Of a stretch of DNA of 64,000 nucleotides, positions 44,796-54,874 are shown piece after piece (the first letter of the stretch is position 1; each line of letters starts with the position of its first letter). The notes below the pieces were generated by a model, which made no database searches, was not told where the DNA came from, and saw nothing but the letters and a program-made list of their open reading frames with translations. The position numbers and the translations under genes were made by a program. Origin of the DNA: Plantactinospora soyae (GTDB lineage Bacteria > Actinomycetota > Actinomycetes > Mycobacteriales > Micromonosporaceae); contig NZ_JADBEB010000001.1 of assembly GCF_014874095.1 (NCBI RefSeq), positions 9,052,001 to 9,116,000 of the forward strand, written 5' to 3'.

Positions 44796-47030
44796 TCAAC
44801 GCGGATAGACGACGAACTTGGGCGGTGCGCTGCCGGTCGACGGCACCCGATAGTGGCGCAGCACGTAGTTCATCATCTCCTTGAACGCCGGGGCGGAGAT
44901 GTCTCCACCGCCGCCGCCCGGGGTGTAGCCGAAGACCGCGATCACGTAGCGCGGCTGGTCCGCCTGGTCCATCCCGATGAACGAGGCGACCTCACCGCCG
45001 ACGTACTCGCCGTTCACCACCCGCAGTCCGGTGCCGGTCTTGCCCGCCACCCGGTAGCCCGGGATCGCCGCCTGGGTACCGGTGCCGCCCTCGATGGTCA
45101 CCGGCGCCTCCATCAACCGGCGCAGGGCGGCGGCGTTGGTCGGGCTGATCACCTGTCGGGTCTCCGGTGTCGTCGCGGGCTTCCGCTTGCCGTCCGGGCC
45201 GATGATCTCGCGTACCAGGTGGGGCTGCACCCACTTGCCGTCGTTGGCGATCGCGGCGTACGCGGCGGCCATCTGCAGGGGCGTGACGTCGACGCTGTGT
45301 CCGATCGGCACCGACCCGTACGTCGACTCGCTGTACTCCGACGGTTTGAGCACCCGGCCGGACGCCTCGCCGAGCACTCCCTCGCCGGTGGGCTGGCCCA
45401 GCCCGAACTTGAGCTGGTACTCGTAGAGCTTCTGCGCGCCGAGCTTCTCGGCGATCTTGATCGTGCCCACGTTGGAGGAGTACCCCAGCATGCCCGCCAC
45501 GCTCAGTTTCCTGCCCCCGACGGGGTGGGTGTCCGGGAAGGGCTCGCCGCCCTTGCGGATCACGCTCGGGACCGGCCAGGCGGTGTCCGGAGTGATCACA
45601 CCCTCCTCCAGCCCGGCACCGAAGACGAGGGCCTTGTGCACCGATCCGGGGTCGACGACGAAGCTGGTGGCGGCGTCGTCGCGGTCGGTGGCCCGGTACT
45701 TCCGCCAGTCGGCCGCGTCGTACGTCGGGTAGCTGGCCTGGGCCAGCACCTCGCCGCTGCGTACGTCGAGCACCACCGCCGCACCGATGGTGCCGTCCAC
45801 CTCCAGCATCCGGTCGGTCAGGATCCGCTGCACCGTGTACTGGAGGTCCCGGTCGATGGTGAGTTCCAGCGAACTGCCCGGCTGTGCCTTGACAACCCGG
45901 CTGTAGCCGCCCGGGATCTCGGCGGCCAGTTCGCCGTTGCCCACCTCGTACTCCCGCTTGCCGTTCACTCCGCGCAGCAGGTCGTCGTAGCCGGCCTCGA
46001 TGCCCTCCAGGCCGTCGAGGTCCTGACTGGTGAAGCCGATCAGGTTGGCGGCCAGGTCGCCGCCGGGCACCTCGCGTCGTTCGTCCCGGCCGGTGGCGAT
46101 CCCGCCCAGGTTGAGTTCCATGATCTTCTCGGCGGTGCCGATCTCGACCCCACGGGCGAGGTACTCGAACTCCGAGGGGCGCCCGTCCGGCCGCTTCTGC
46201 TTCTTCATCCGCGCGGCCAGGTCGGAGGCCGGAAGGCCGAGCAGCGGCGACAGGGTCGCGGCGGTACGGGCGGGATCCTCGATCAACTGGGGGTCGGCGT
46301 AGACGTACCGGGCCTCCACGCTCCGGGCCAGCGGCGCTCCGGACCGGTCGTAGATGGCGCCCCGGGGTGCCGGCAGGACGACCTGGCGGACCCGGTCGTT
46401 GACCCCGCCGCCGTCGTACTCGGGGGCGTCCACGACCTGGAGCGCGACCAGCCGGATGCCGATGGTGGTGAACATGGCGAGCGCGAGCAGGGTGCCGAGG
46501 CGCAGCCGCCGGTGCGGGTCGGCCAGTCGGGGTGGCCGGCGGGGCCGACGCCCCGGCCGGCGGGTGGGGGCGGCGGCCCGGGTCGGGCCACCGGCGCCGT
46601 CGGCCGGACGCCGCCGGACCGGCTTCGCCACGTCGCCGCCCCGGACCGGGCGCGGGGTGATGGTGCGGCCGGTGCCGGTCGCGGCGACCCGCCGGGTGGT
46701 CCGCGAGGCGCCGGTCCGACCACCGTCGAGCACCTGCAACGCGGGCCGGAACGGGTCCGCCGATCGGCTGGACCGGGGAGTACGCCGGGACCGGCCGGCG
46801 GCGTCGCCACCGGCCGGCACCGGTCGGGTGGGTTCGGGGTTGTCCCGCACGGTACGACCGCGCGGGGTGTAGGCGCGGGCGTCGGAGATACCGCCGAGAC
46901 CCGACCCGGAACCGGAGCGCCCGCCGTGGCCGGCGCCGCGTTCGTCCGGCTCCCGACCGCCACCCGTACGTGACGAGCCGCGCCGGGACACCGAAGCGTC
47001 CCGGCGCGGCTCCTCGGACCGCGGTGCCAT
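44796..47030 (-). CDS. ftsI: Septal transpeptidase FtsI (class B PBP)
   Basis: About 744 residues, long because of a ~177-residue Arg/Gly-rich cytoplasmic tail. A single membrane segment (about 178-200) precedes the pedestal (PAPRGAIYDRSGAPLARSVEA) and the transpeptidase domain. The catalytic motifs are SVHK (S463, K466 in DPGSVHKALV), SSN in MLGYSSNVG and KTG in VAGKTGTGLRVV. The usual SxxK context is PGSTxK. It crosslinks septal peptidoglycan with FtsW. ATG 47030, 4 bases after the preceding gene's stop, is chosen; GTG 47048 would overlap it. Confidence 0.94.
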   Translation of the reverse strand: MAPRSEEPRRDASVSRRGSSRTGGGREPDERGAGHGGRSGSGSGLGGISDARAYTPRGRTVRDNPEPTRPVPAGGDAAGRSRRTPRSSRSADPFRPALQVLDGGRTGASRTTRRVAATGTGRTITPRPVRGGDVAKPVRRRPADGAGGPTRAAAPTRRPGRRPRRPPRLADPHRRLRLGTLLALAMFTTIGIRLVALQVVDAPEYDGGGVNDRVRQVVLPAPRGAIYDRSGAPLARSVEARYVYADPQLIEDPARTAATLSPLLGLPASDLAARMKKQKRPDGRPSEFEYLARGVEIGTAEKIMELNLGGIATGRDERREVPGGDLAANLIGFTSQDLDGLEGIEAGYDDLLRGVNGKREYEVGNGELAAEIPGGYSRVVKAQPGSSLELTIDRDLQYTVQRILTDRMLEVDGTIGAAVVLDVRSGEVLAQASYPTYDAADWRKYRATDRDDAATSFVVDPGSVHKALVFGAGLEEGVITPDTAWPVPSVIRKGGEPFPDTHPVGGRKLSVAGMLGYSSNVGTIKIAEKLGAQKLYEYQLKFGLGQPTGEGVLGEASGRVLKPSEYSESTYGSVPIGHSVDVTPLQMAAAYAAIANDGKWVQPHLVREIIGPDGKRKPATTPETRQVISPTNAAALRRLMEAPVTIEGGTGTQAAIPGYRVAGKTGTGLRVVNGEYVGGEVASFIGMDQADQPRYVIAVFGYTPGGGGGDISAPAFKEMMNYVLRHYRVPSTGSAPPKFVVYPR

Positions 47031-47034
47031 CCTG

Positions 47035-47712
47035 CTATCCCCCGGCACCCTGGGTACTGGTGATGGCGGGCTCGCCGTCGGCCGGTTGCGGTACCCCGAT
47101 CAACCGGCCGTCGGGCAGCCGGATGAAGGCGGGCGGCCCGGAGTCGACCAGGCCCAGCTTGCGGGCCCGGGCGGCCAGGTTGCCCGGCACCTCCGCCTCG
47201 GCGATCTTCTGCTCCAGCTCCTGCTGTTTGACGTCCAACGTGGACTGCTGCTGTTGGAGCCGCTCCAGCCGGAAGGCGTTCTCGTTGACCTTGCTGTTGA
47301 CCACCAGGATGCCGAGCATCCCACCGACCACCAGCACCAGGACCAGCGCCACGAAGGAAACCCGGGGCCGGGCGACCGGATGCGGTGGCGCCACCCGGAG
47401 CCGGGAACGCCGCGCGGGCGTGTCGGACTCCGGCGACCGGTCGGGCCGCTCCTCGGAACTGTCCCAGACCCGCAGTTCCGGGTTGGGTTCGCTCGGCTGG
47501 TCGAAGGCCCGCTCCCGCAGCGCGGCACTGCCCTGTGTCGGATACTGTCGCGCCCCCCGGACACGAGTCTCCGAAGCCGGATTCGACCGGCTGTTACCCG
47601 CTCGCGGAGCCCGCTCCACCGTGGTCCGGCCCCCCGACCGCGGTGTGCGCTGCTCAGCGCCGCGCGCCGCGTCGGGCTGTCCCCGACGGTCGCGCTTGTT
47701 GGCGTTCATCAT
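47035..47712 (-). CDS. ftsL: FtsL-type septal membrane protein
   Basis: 225 residues. A ~115-residue Arg/Ser/Pro-rich cytoplasmic tail is followed by one membrane segment (about 118-139, [21 protein letters not shown]) and a short coiled coil (about 141-175, [22 protein letters not shown]), then a PxxLAxRARxLGLV motif (about 176-190). The position between rsmH and ftsI and the architecture indicate FtsL. Sequence similarity alone is weak, as usual for FtsL. The start is ATG 47712 or 47709, both overlapping the rsmH stop. Confidence 0.85.
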   Translation of the reverse strand: MMNANKRDRRGQPDAARGAEQRTPRSGGRTTVERAPRAGNSRSNPASETRVRGARQYPTQGSAALRERAFDQPSEPNPELRVWDSSEERPDRSPESDTPARRSRLRVAPPHPVARPRVSFVALVLVLVVGGMLGILVVNSKVNENAFRLERLQQQQSTLDVKQQELEQKIAEAEVPGNLAARARKLGLVDSGPPAFIRLPDGRLIGVPQPADGEPAITSTQGAGG

Positions 47713-48848
47713 CCCTCCCCCTGTACTGTCGTGCCGCTGCCGTCCCCTGGCGATCGCGGCATCTCCCGTCGTGCTACTTCGAACCCGTCCGCTATCCCCG
47801 TATCGGACGTGCGCACTTCCTCGGCGACTCGGCCGGGCCGTTCGCGGGCGGCCCTTCTCCTCGTCGTCGTCTCCGTACCGTTCCTGCCGTCCTGCTCGAT
47901 CCGCTCCGCCGCCCGCAGCCGCACCGATGCGGCGCGCGGATTGGCCTCGACCTCCGCCTCACCCGCCAGCTCGGCCCCCCGGCTGAGCAGCCGCAACGTC
48001 GGCCCGGTACCGGGCAGCTCGACGGGAAGGTCGACCGGCCCCGTGCTCCGGGACCGGGCGGTCAGCGCCTGCTTGGTGATCCGGTCCTCCAGAGAGTGGT
48101 AGGACAGCACCACCATGCGACCGCCCAGGGACAGCGCGTCCAGGGCGGCCGGCAGCGCCGTTTCCAGCGCGGCCAGCTCCCGGTTTACCTCGATCCGCAA
48201 AGCCTGAAACGTCCTCTTCGCCGGATGTCCACCGGTACGCCGGGCCGGTGCTGGAATCGAGTCCCGGACCAGCTCGGCCAGCCGCGCCGACGAGGTCATC
48301 CGGGTCCGTTCCCGTTCCCGGATGATCGCCGAGGCGATCCGACCGGCGAACCGCTCCTCGCCGTAGACCCGTAGTACCCGGGCCAACTCGCCGTGTGAGT
48401 AGGTGTTGACCACCTCTTCGGCGGTCGTACCCGTCGACTGGTCCATCCGCATGTCCAGCGGCGCGTCCTGGGCGTAGGCGAACCCGCGGTCGGGTGCGTC
48501 GAGCTGGAGCGAGGAGACGCCCAGGTCGAACAGCACACCGTCCACCCGGGGGTGGCCGAGCCGGTCCAGTACCTCGGTGAACTCGTCGTAGACCGCGTGC
48601 ACCAGATGGATCCGGTCGGCGTACCGGTCGAGGCGGGCCCGTGCGTGGGCGAGCGCCTCCGTGTCCCGGTCGAGTCCGATCAGGACGGTACGCGGATGCG
48701 CCGCCAACACCGCCTCGGCGTGCCCGGCCAGGCCGAGCGTGGCGTCGACGTACACGGTCGCCCGGTCTTTCCGGTCCAGCGCGGGGGCGAGCAGCTCGAG
48801 ACATCGCTCAAGCAGCACCGGCACGTGTGTACCGCGTAGCTCCCCCAT
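47709..48848 (-). CDS. rsmH: 16S rRNA (cytosine-N4)-methyltransferase RsmH (MraW)
   Basis: About 379 residues. SAM-dependent Rossmann fold with [16 protein letters not shown] (about 33-48), GLDRDTEAL and [20 protein letters not shown] (positions about 107-126). The [19 protein letters not shown] motif follows (about 242-260). It methylates C1402 of 16S rRNA. Residues beyond ~310 form an Arg/Gly-rich disordered tail. ATG 48848 ([16 protein letters not shown]) is preferred to the GTG 12 bases upstream. Its stop overlaps the ftsL start. Confidence 0.95.
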   Translation of the reverse strand: MGELRGTHVPVLLERCLELLAPALDRKDRATVYVDATLGLAGHAEAVLAAHPRTVLIGLDRDTEALAHARARLDRYADRIHLVHAVYDEFTEVLDRLGHPRVDGVLFDLGVSSLQLDAPDRGFAYAQDAPLDMRMDQSTGTTAEEVVNTYSHGELARVLRVYGEERFAGRIASAIIRERERTRMTSSARLAELVRDSIPAPARRTGGHPAKRTFQALRIEVNRELAALETALPAALDALSLGGRMVVLSYHSLEDRITKQALTARSRSTGPVDLPVELPGTGPTLRLLSRGAELAGEAEVEANPRAASVRLRAAERIEQDGRNGTETTTRRRAARERPGRVAEEVRTSDTGIADGFEVARREMPRSPGDGSGTTVQGEG

Positions 48849-49054
48849 GTCGACCCCCACTGACCACTGTTCCGTCCGGACGTGCCCCGGTTACCGTTCC
48901 TGCTCGTCGTACCGCCAGATCCCCATCCGCTCTGGTCCCCCGGGTCCGACCGTCGGACCATTTCGGGGGATCGCGCCTGGCACCGGGGAAGAGGCGCCAG
49001 GAACTTCGAGCGGGTGGAGATCTCGCAGTACGTCGGGCGTTGGCAGGCAGCGCC

Positions 49055-49486
49055 CTACAGTCCGCCCGGCAGCACCCCCTCCTCGATGTCGGCGAAGTCT
49101 CCTTCGCTCTCCGCGAGGTAGGTCTCCCAGGCCCGCTTGTCCCAGATCTCCACCCGGGTACTCGCCCCGATCACCACCAGCTCCCGATCCAGCGCCGCGT
49201 ACTCGCGGAGGTGGATCGGGATGGTGACCCGGCCCTGCTTGTCCGGGATCTCGTCGTGGGCGCTGGCGAAGAACACCCGGCCGTACGCCCGGGCCGCCTT
49301 GTGTGTCATCGGCTGCTCACGCAACTGCCCCGCGATGCGCTGGAACTCGGGCATCGGGAAGACGTAGAGGCAGCGCTCCTGCCCTTTGGTGATCACGACA
49401 CCTCCCGCCAACTCATCCCGGAACTTGGCCGGAAGAATCAGCCGGCCCTTTTCGTCCAGGCGCGGAGTGTGCGTGCCGAGAAACAC
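49055..49486 (-). CDS. mraZ: Transcriptional regulator MraZ
   Basis: 143 residues, two SpoVT/AbrB-like swapped hairpin domains: [26 protein letters not shown] (about 1-26) and [25 protein letters not shown] (positions about 73-97). MraZ binds repeats upstream of its own gene and represses or tunes the dcw operon. The GTG start is preceded by gaggggg. Three matching direct repeats lie ~85-110 bases upstream. It heads the cluster; rsmH follows after 206 bases. Confidence 0.96.
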   Translation of the reverse strand: MFLGTHTPRLDEKGRLILPAKFRDELAGGVVITKGQERCLYVFPMPEFQRIAGQLREQPMTHKAARAYGRVFFASAHDEIPDKQGRVTIPIHLREYAALDRELVVIGASTRVEIWDKRAWETYLAESEGDFADIEEGVLPGGL

Positions 49487-49569
49487 CGGCCCAACCCCCT
49501 CGCCCTTCCAGCGACGTTCGCGGCGCCGCTGTCCCCCGGGCCGGCGGGCCTTCCTGGCCCCCCATCGCG

Positions 49570-49595
49570 CCCCACTCTACTCCACTTCCCTCCAC
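49570..49595 (-). promoter_or_regulatory. MraZ binding box (three direct repeats)
   Basis: On the minus strand GTGGAG, GTGGAG and GTGGGG recur at exactly 10-base spacing (49595-49590, 49585-49580, 49575-49570) upstream of mraZ. MraZ is known to bind such TGGGN-type repeats spaced by 10 bases upstream of its own gene. Confidence 0.8.
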
Positions 49596-49715
49596 CCGCA
49601 ACCAGAATCGCCCGGAAAGCGCCGCTACCGCTCGGACGAAACCGCACGTCAGAAGGGGTGGCCGTCGGTGGAGGGAAATGGGCCACCCCGGGCGGGGGTC
49701 CGCTATCCGACACGG

Positions 49716-52661
49716 TCAAGGCCGGTGCCAATCGTTCGGGAATGCCCGGTTTTCCCGGCCCAACTGTCCATCGGCACCGGCCCGATCGGACGGTGCGGGG
49801 AGCGAAGTGGAGGAAAAAACACGGTGCTCGGCACGGTGGGCCGAGATCTCCAGGGCGGCCCGGACGGGATCGCCGGCCCAGCGGCTGGCGAAGGCGTCCA
49901 CCAGGACCCAACCGGCCTGGTCGAGCGCCCGCTGCCGGGCGATGTGCGCGGCCGCCCCGGTGGGGTGCACCGCGCAGATCAGCCCGAGTGCCGACGCGCC
50001 CTCGCCCACGCACAGGTCCACCGTCCAACGGCCGACCGGATAGCGGAGCCGGACCGCCAGCCCGATCCGGGTCAGCTCGGCCGCCAGCTCCCCGGTCCAG
50101 TCGGCCGGGTTCCGGACCGGCCGGGTCGAGCGGGTACCGGCGGTAGGGGTGTCGGGCAGGACGTACGGCTCGCCGTACGGCGACGGCGGTGCCGACGCGT
50201 AGCGCAGGTACTCCCCGAGCAGGCCGTTCGGGGCGGACTGCGAGGTCAGCACGACCATCCGCCGACGGGCCCGGGTCACCATCACGTTGAACAGGTTCGG
50301 ATCGGTCAGGAAGCGCATCCGCCCGGCGGGTACCGGGTCGGTGACCGCCAGCGACACCAGCACCGTCTCCGCCTCGCTGCCCTGGAAGGAGTGCACCGTG
50401 CCGACCCGCAGCCCGAGCCGCTCGATCTCGGTCACCTCGAACGCGGCGACCAGCGCGGACTCCAGCGCGTCGGCCTGGGCCCGGAACGGGGTGATCACCC
50501 CGATGCCGACCCGGCCCGCCTCCGCCAGCCGCCGGACCTCGGCCACCGCGGCCTCGACCTCGGCCGGGTTCACCCCCGACTCGGTGCTCGTCGCCTCGAC
50601 CGTCAACACGTCGATCACGTCCGCGGTCTCGTTGCCGGGATGCCTCGTGGCCACCGCGATCCGGTCGTCGTAGAAGCGGTGCGCGGAGAAGTCGATCAGG
50701 TGCGGGGCACACCGGTAGTGCTCGTCGAGCCAGGTGACGGGTGCGGCGCCGGCAGCCAGGTCGAAGGCGCTCACCCGGCGTACGTCGACCCGTGCGTCGA
50801 GGCCGTGCCGGTCCAGGGTCTGCGCGACGTCGACGTCGGCGACGAACGAGACGAACCGCAGCTGCCGGGGATCGCCCACCACCAGCGCCCGCCGGGCCCG
50901 GGCCAGTGCCGGCGCCGCCCGGATCTGGTCGGTGTGCGACGCCTCGTCCAGGATCACCAGGTCGAAGAGGCCGGCGGTCGGCGGCAGCAGCTCCTCGACG
51001 TCGGTGACCGTGCCGATCCACAGTGGCAACGCGCGGACCAGCGAGTCCCCGCGCAACTCGGCGAGGAGTTCCCGACGCCGGTTGCGGCCCGCCCGAAGCG
51101 CCCCGCTCAGCGCGGCGGCACTGCGCCGCCCGGCGTCGTCCCAGCGCCGGGCGCTGCGGCTGCGATGCTCCATCGCCGTACCGAGCGCCACCGACAGCGC
51201 CTGGTGGGCCCGGTCCAGCGCCGACCACAGTGGCCCCGGATCGGCACCGCCGACCGTCGCCAACCGGGCCGCCGCGACCTCCGCCCGGGCTGCCGCGATC
51301 GCGTCGTCGAGCCGGTCGAGCGACACCGTCTCGGCCGCGCCGAGCCGGCGCCGCAGCCGGCGTCCGGGTGACCCCGGCGCCCAGCGCCGCCACCAGGCAT
51401 CGATGGAATCCCGGGCACGCCGGGCCGACCGCACCGCCGCGGCCAGGTCGGCCCCCGGCTCGAAGGCACCGGGTACGTCGAGCCGCAGCCCACCCAGCAG
51501 TGGCTGCCACCGCTCGACGGAGTCGGCCAACAGTTCGAGTTCCAGCAGCTCGGTGAGTTGACCGGTGACCCGGTCGAGTTCCGCGCCCGCCTCGGCGACG
51601 GCGCTCCGGTCCGCGTCGAGGGTCGCGGACGACACCACGTCGCCGACTCCGAGGCCCAGCGTGCTGGCGATCGCCGCCCGACGTTCGGCGTCACCGAAGA
51701 GCACCGGCTTCGGCCCGGGGTAGCGGTCCAGCAGGTCGCCGAGCACGTCGGCGGCGTGTGCGGACTGGGTGACCACGAGGACGCTGCCGCCCCGGTCCAC
51801 CACGTCCAGGGCCGCCGCGACCACAGCGTGGCTCTTGCCGTTCCCGGGTGGTCCGGAGACCACGGTCACCGGCTGGTGCCGGACCCGGCGTACCACCTCG
51901 ATCTGGGCGTCGTTGAGCGGCAGCGGCGAGTTGACCGGCTCGACGGGGCCGGTGGGTACGGCCGGCGCGGTGGTGACGGCGCCGTCCTCCGTCGGGCGGG
52001 TGCCGTACACCTGCGCCAGCGCGGTCGACTCCACTCCCGGCCGTCCAGCCCAGGCCCGCAACCGGTCGCCGAGCGCGATGCCGGCGATGTCCCGTACCCC
52101 GAACAGCGCCGCCGCGACGAACAGCACCAGGCCCTTGGTGGGCAGCGGAGCCGACCCGCTGCGCTCCGTCCGGTCGACCCCGGTCACCGGCAGCCCGGCC
52201 GCCTCGGCGACGGTACGCAGCCAGGCCTCGGTTCCGGTGGCGGAGAGCCAGCGCGGCCCGGCCAGGCCCGGTGCCGCCTCCAACCGCGCCGCCAGGGCCC
52301 GGTCCTCGACCAGCGGGGTGATCTCCAGGTCGCCCGCCGGGACGATCCGGTAGCCGTGCGACGCGTTCTCCACCCGTACTGGCTCGCTGAGCAGCGGCAG
52401 CCGCACCTTGCGGGTACCGCCACCGGCCACCTCCACCGTCCCGGCGACCACGCCCCAGGCGCGGCGCACCGTCCGCTCGTCCCGGTGCAGCAGGTCGGCG
52501 GCGGCCAGCCGGGCCACCTCGCGGTACCGGCCGCAGTAGTCGGGGTTCCCCGGCAGCCAGATCAGTGGCTGCCCGGGGCGGGTGACGTCGAGGACCCGGG
52601 CGGACGCGGCCGGCGCGAGGTCGGCGAGGGCCCGCAGGACGGTCGCGGCGGAGGGACTCAT
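49716..52661 (-). CDS. SF1 DNA/RNA helicase with C-terminal nuclease-like region
   Basis: 981 residues. After a ~245-residue N-terminal region, the helicase core begins. Walker A is VVSGPPGNGKSHAV (about 266-279), and there is an inserted helical region. Walker B/motif II is ILDEASHTDQI, motif III is VVGDPRQLRF, followed by WLDEHYRCAPHLIDF (IV), TVHSFQGSEAETVLVSLA (V) and NVMVTRARRRMVVL (VI). The DEAS/UvrD-Dna2-like pattern places it in the SF1B/AAA_11-AAA_12 group. The C-terminal ~110 residues (ELTRIGLAVRLRYPVGRWTVDLCVGEG) resemble a restriction-type nuclease fold (Vsr/DUF559-like). It is next to the dcw cluster but has no obvious link. Confidence 0.8.
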   Translation of the reverse strand: MSPSAATVLRALADLAPAASARVLDVTRPGQPLIWLPGNPDYCGRYREVARLAAADLLHRDERTVRRAWGVVAGTVEVAGGGTRKVRLPLLSEPVRVENASHGYRIVPAGDLEITPLVEDRALAARLEAAPGLAGPRWLSATGTEAWLRTVAEAAGLPVTGVDRTERSGSAPLPTKGLVLFVAAALFGVRDIAGIALGDRLRAWAGRPGVESTALAQVYGTRPTEDGAVTTAPAVPTGPVEPVNSPLPLNDAQIEVVRRVRHQPVTVVSGPPGNGKSHAVVAAALDVVDRGGSVLVVTQSAHAADVLGDLLDRYPGPKPVLFGDAERRAAIASTLGLGVGDVVSSATLDADRSAVAEAGAELDRVTGQLTELLELELLADSVERWQPLLGGLRLDVPGAFEPGADLAAAVRSARRARDSIDAWWRRWAPGSPGRRLRRRLGAAETVSLDRLDDAIAAARAEVAAARLATVGGADPGPLWSALDRAHQALSVALGTAMEHRSRSARRWDDAGRRSAAALSGALRAGRNRRRELLAELRGDSLVRALPLWIGTVTDVEELLPPTAGLFDLVILDEASHTDQIRAAPALARARRALVVGDPRQLRFVSFVADVDVAQTLDRHGLDARVDVRRVSAFDLAAGAAPVTWLDEHYRCAPHLIDFSAHRFYDDRIAVATRHPGNETADVIDVLTVEATSTESGVNPAEVEAAVAEVRRLAEAGRVGIGVITPFRAQADALESALVAAFEVTEIERLGLRVGTVHSFQGSEAETVLVSLAVTDPVPAGRMRFLTDPNLFNVMVTRARRRMVVLTSQSAPNGLLGEYLRYASAPPSPYGEPYVLPDTPTAGTRSTRPVRNPADWTGELAAELTRIGLAVRLRYPVGRWTVDLCVGEGASALGLICAVHPTGAAAHIARQRALDQAGWVLVDAFASRWAGDPVRAALEISAHRAEHRVFSSTSLPAPSDRAGADGQLGRENRAFPNDWHRP

Positions 52662-52850
52662 CGGCCGCCGAGGGTAGCAACGGGATACCCCTGGCCGCGT
52701 CGTCCGGCTCCGGCCCGGCCGGCCGACGAGGAACATCGATCGCAAAACGGACCCACCGGCCCGGGACACGGCGGCGCCGGCCGACCTCGGTATCGGGTCG
52801 CCCGGTGAACCGGTCCTTCGTGCGGCGGTCGTCCGCCCCGTGTCGTCCGG

Positions 52851-52856
52851 TAACCT
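52851..52856 (+). promoter_or_regulatory. -10 box of a leaderless murT promoter
   Basis: TAACCT ends 7 bases before the GTG at 52864. It supports that start over ATG 52879. Confidence 0.5.
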
Positions 52857-52863
52857 CGCTCGG

Positions 52864-54126
52864 GTGACGGACGGGAAAATGCCCCTTCGGGCGAAGGTGG
52901 CCAGTTCGGTATCGCGTACCGCCGCGGCCCTCTCCCGGGCCGCCGGCCGGGGCGACGGATCTGTGATCGGCGGGTGGATAGGACTCAAGATCGACCCGGA
53001 CCTGCTGGCGCATCTGGCCGCCGGCCGGGCCATCGCGCTGGTCTCGGGAACCAACGGAAAGACGACCACCACCCGGCTGACCGCGGCGGCGGTCGGCGTA
53101 CTCGGTCGGGTGGCGACCAACTCGTTCGGGGCCAACATGCCCACCGGACACACCTCGGCGCTGGCGAAGGCGGGCACCACCCCGTACGCGGTGCTCGAGG
53201 TCGACGAGCACTACCTGGCCCAGGTGCTGGAGGCCACCGAGCCGAACGTGGTGGCCCTGCTCAACCTCAGCCGGGACCAGCTCGACCGGGCCAAGGAAGT
53301 GGCGATGATGGCGCAGCTCTGGCGCGCCGCCCTGGTCCGGCATCCGAACGTACGGGTGGTGGCGAACGCCGACGACCCGATGGTGGTCTGGGCCGCCACG
53401 CCGCCACCGATCCGCAGCAACCAGGTGCAACCTCCCTCGGTGACCTGGTTCAGCGCCGGCCAGCGCTGGCACGACGACTCGTGGGTGTGCCCGGAGTGCG
53501 GCTCCCCGATCGAGCGGATGTCCGACCAGTGGTGGTGCACGGGCTGCTGGCTGCGCCGGCCGGAGCCGCAGTGGGTGGTCGAGGACGACGGGGTGGTCGA
53601 CCCCGCCGGTGACTGGCACAAGGTGGTACTGCAACTGCCGGGCCGGGTCAACCTGGGCAACGCGGCCACCGCGCTGGCCGTCGCGGCGGAATTCGGCGTA
53701 CGCCCGACCGACGCGGTCTCCCGGCTCGGCGGCGTCGCCTCGGTGGCCGGACGCTACGCGCAGGTGGTCCGGGACGGGCGCACCGTACGGCTGCTGCTGG
53801 CGAAGAACCCGGCGAGCTGGCTGGAGGCCTTCGACATGGCCGACGTGGCGCCCACCCTGCTGTCGATCAACGCTCGGGACCCCGACGGGCTGGACACCTC
53901 CTGGCTCTTCGACGTCGACTTCGCCCCGCTGCGGGGTCGGCAGGTGCTGATCACCGGCGACCGGGCGTACGACCTGGCGGTGCGGCTCGACGTCAACGGC
54001 GTGCCGTTCCAGCACGTACGGACCTTCGCCGACGCGATCGCGAACGTCCCGCCGGGCCGGCTTGAAGTGATCGCCAACTACACGGCGTTCCAGGACATCC
54101 GAGCGGAGTTGGACCGTGTCAACTGA
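52864..54126 (+). CDS. murT: Lipid II isoglutaminyl synthase subunit MurT
   Basis: 420 residues. A Mur ligase central domain has the P-loop SGTNGKTTTTR (about 61-71). An inserted C4 zinc ribbon is present: C209, C212, C225, C228 in WVCPECG and WWCTGC. A C-terminal DUF1727 domain carries LAKNPASWLEAF. With GatD it amidates the alpha-carboxyl of D-Glu to D-isoGln in lipid II. GatD follows and overlaps by 11 bases. The leaderless-type promoter supports GTG 52864. Confidence 0.95.
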   Translation: MTDGKMPLRAKVASSVSRTAAALSRAAGRGDGSVIGGWIGLKIDPDLLAHLAAGRAIALVSGTNGKTTTTRLTAAAVGVLGRVATNSFGANMPTGHTSALAKAGTTPYAVLEVDEHYLAQVLEATEPNVVALLNLSRDQLDRAKEVAMMAQLWRAALVRHPNVRVVANADDPMVVWAATPPPIRSNQVQPPSVTWFSAGQRWHDDSWVCPECGSPIERMSDQWWCTGCWLRRPEPQWVVEDDGVVDPAGDWHKVVLQLPGRVNLGNAATALAVAAEFGVRPTDAVSRLGGVASVAGRYAQVVRDGRTVRLLLAKNPASWLEAFDMADVAPTLLSINARDPDGLDTSWLFDVDFAPLRGRQVLITGDRAYDLAVRLDVNGVPFQHVRTFADAIANVPPGRLEVIANYTAFQDIRAELDRVN

Positions 54127-54874
54127 GGCCGCCTACCCGATGCCGCCCTCGCCGGGTGGGGAGAGCAGTCTGCGCATCGTCTGGATCTATCCGGACCTGC
54201 TCTCCACCTACGGCGACCGGGGCAACATGCTGATCCTGGCCCGCCGGGCGTACCTGCGCGGGATGCCGGTGGAGACCATCGAGGTCCGTTCCGACCAGCC
54301 GTTGCCGATCTCGGCCGACATCTACCTGCTGGGTGGTGGCGAGGACGGCCCGCAGGCCCTGGGCGCGCAGCGGCTGATCGCGGACGGCGGCCTGCGCCGC
54401 GCCGCGCAGCAGGGCTCGGTGGTGTTCGGGGTCTGCGCGGGCTACCAGCTGCTCGGCGGCTCGTTCTTCGCCAAGGGCGCCAAGTGTGCCGGGCTGGACC
54501 TGCTCGACCTGCACTCCGACCGGGGGCCGTCCCGGGCCGTCGGCGAACTCGCCGGTGCCATCGACCCACGGCTCGGGCTGCCGCCGCTGAGCGGGTTCGA
54601 GAACCACGGCGGGCGTACCCACCTCGGTTCCGGGGTGTCCCCGCTGGCCCGGGTGAGCACCGGGATCGGCAACGACGGCGCCACCGAGGGCGCCTGGCGG
54701 GGCAAGCTGCTCGGCACCTACTCGCACGGGCCGGCCCTGGCCCGCAACCCGGCGCTGGCCGACCTGCTGCTGCGCTGGGCCACCGGGGCACACCAGTTGC
54801 CGCCGCTGGACGAGACCTGGTCCGACCGGCTCCGGGCCGAACGCACCGCGGCACTGGCCGCCACCCGGCAGTGA
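54116..54874 (+). CDS. gatD: Lipid II isoglutaminyl synthase glutaminase subunit GatD
   Basis: 252 residues, class I glutamine amidotransferase (CobB/CobQ-like). The nucleophile is C107 in VVFGVCAGYQLLG and the catalytic His is H204 in LGTYSHGPALARNP. It supplies ammonia to MurT. The start GTG 54116 overlaps murT; the stop overlaps the next gene (GTGA). The gene pair murT-gatD is characteristic of Gram-positive bacteria with amidated D-Glu. Confidence 0.95.
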   Translation: MSTEAAYPMPPSPGGESSLRIVWIYPDLLSTYGDRGNMLILARRAYLRGMPVETIEVRSDQPLPISADIYLLGGGEDGPQALGAQRLIADGGLRRAAQQGSVVFGVCAGYQLLGGSFFAKGAKCAGLDLLDLHSDRGPSRAVGELAGAIDPRLGLPPLSGFENHGGRTHLGSGVSPLARVSTGIGNDGATEGAWRGKLLGTYSHGPALARNPALADLLLRWATGAHQLPPLDETWSDRLRAERTAALAATRQ

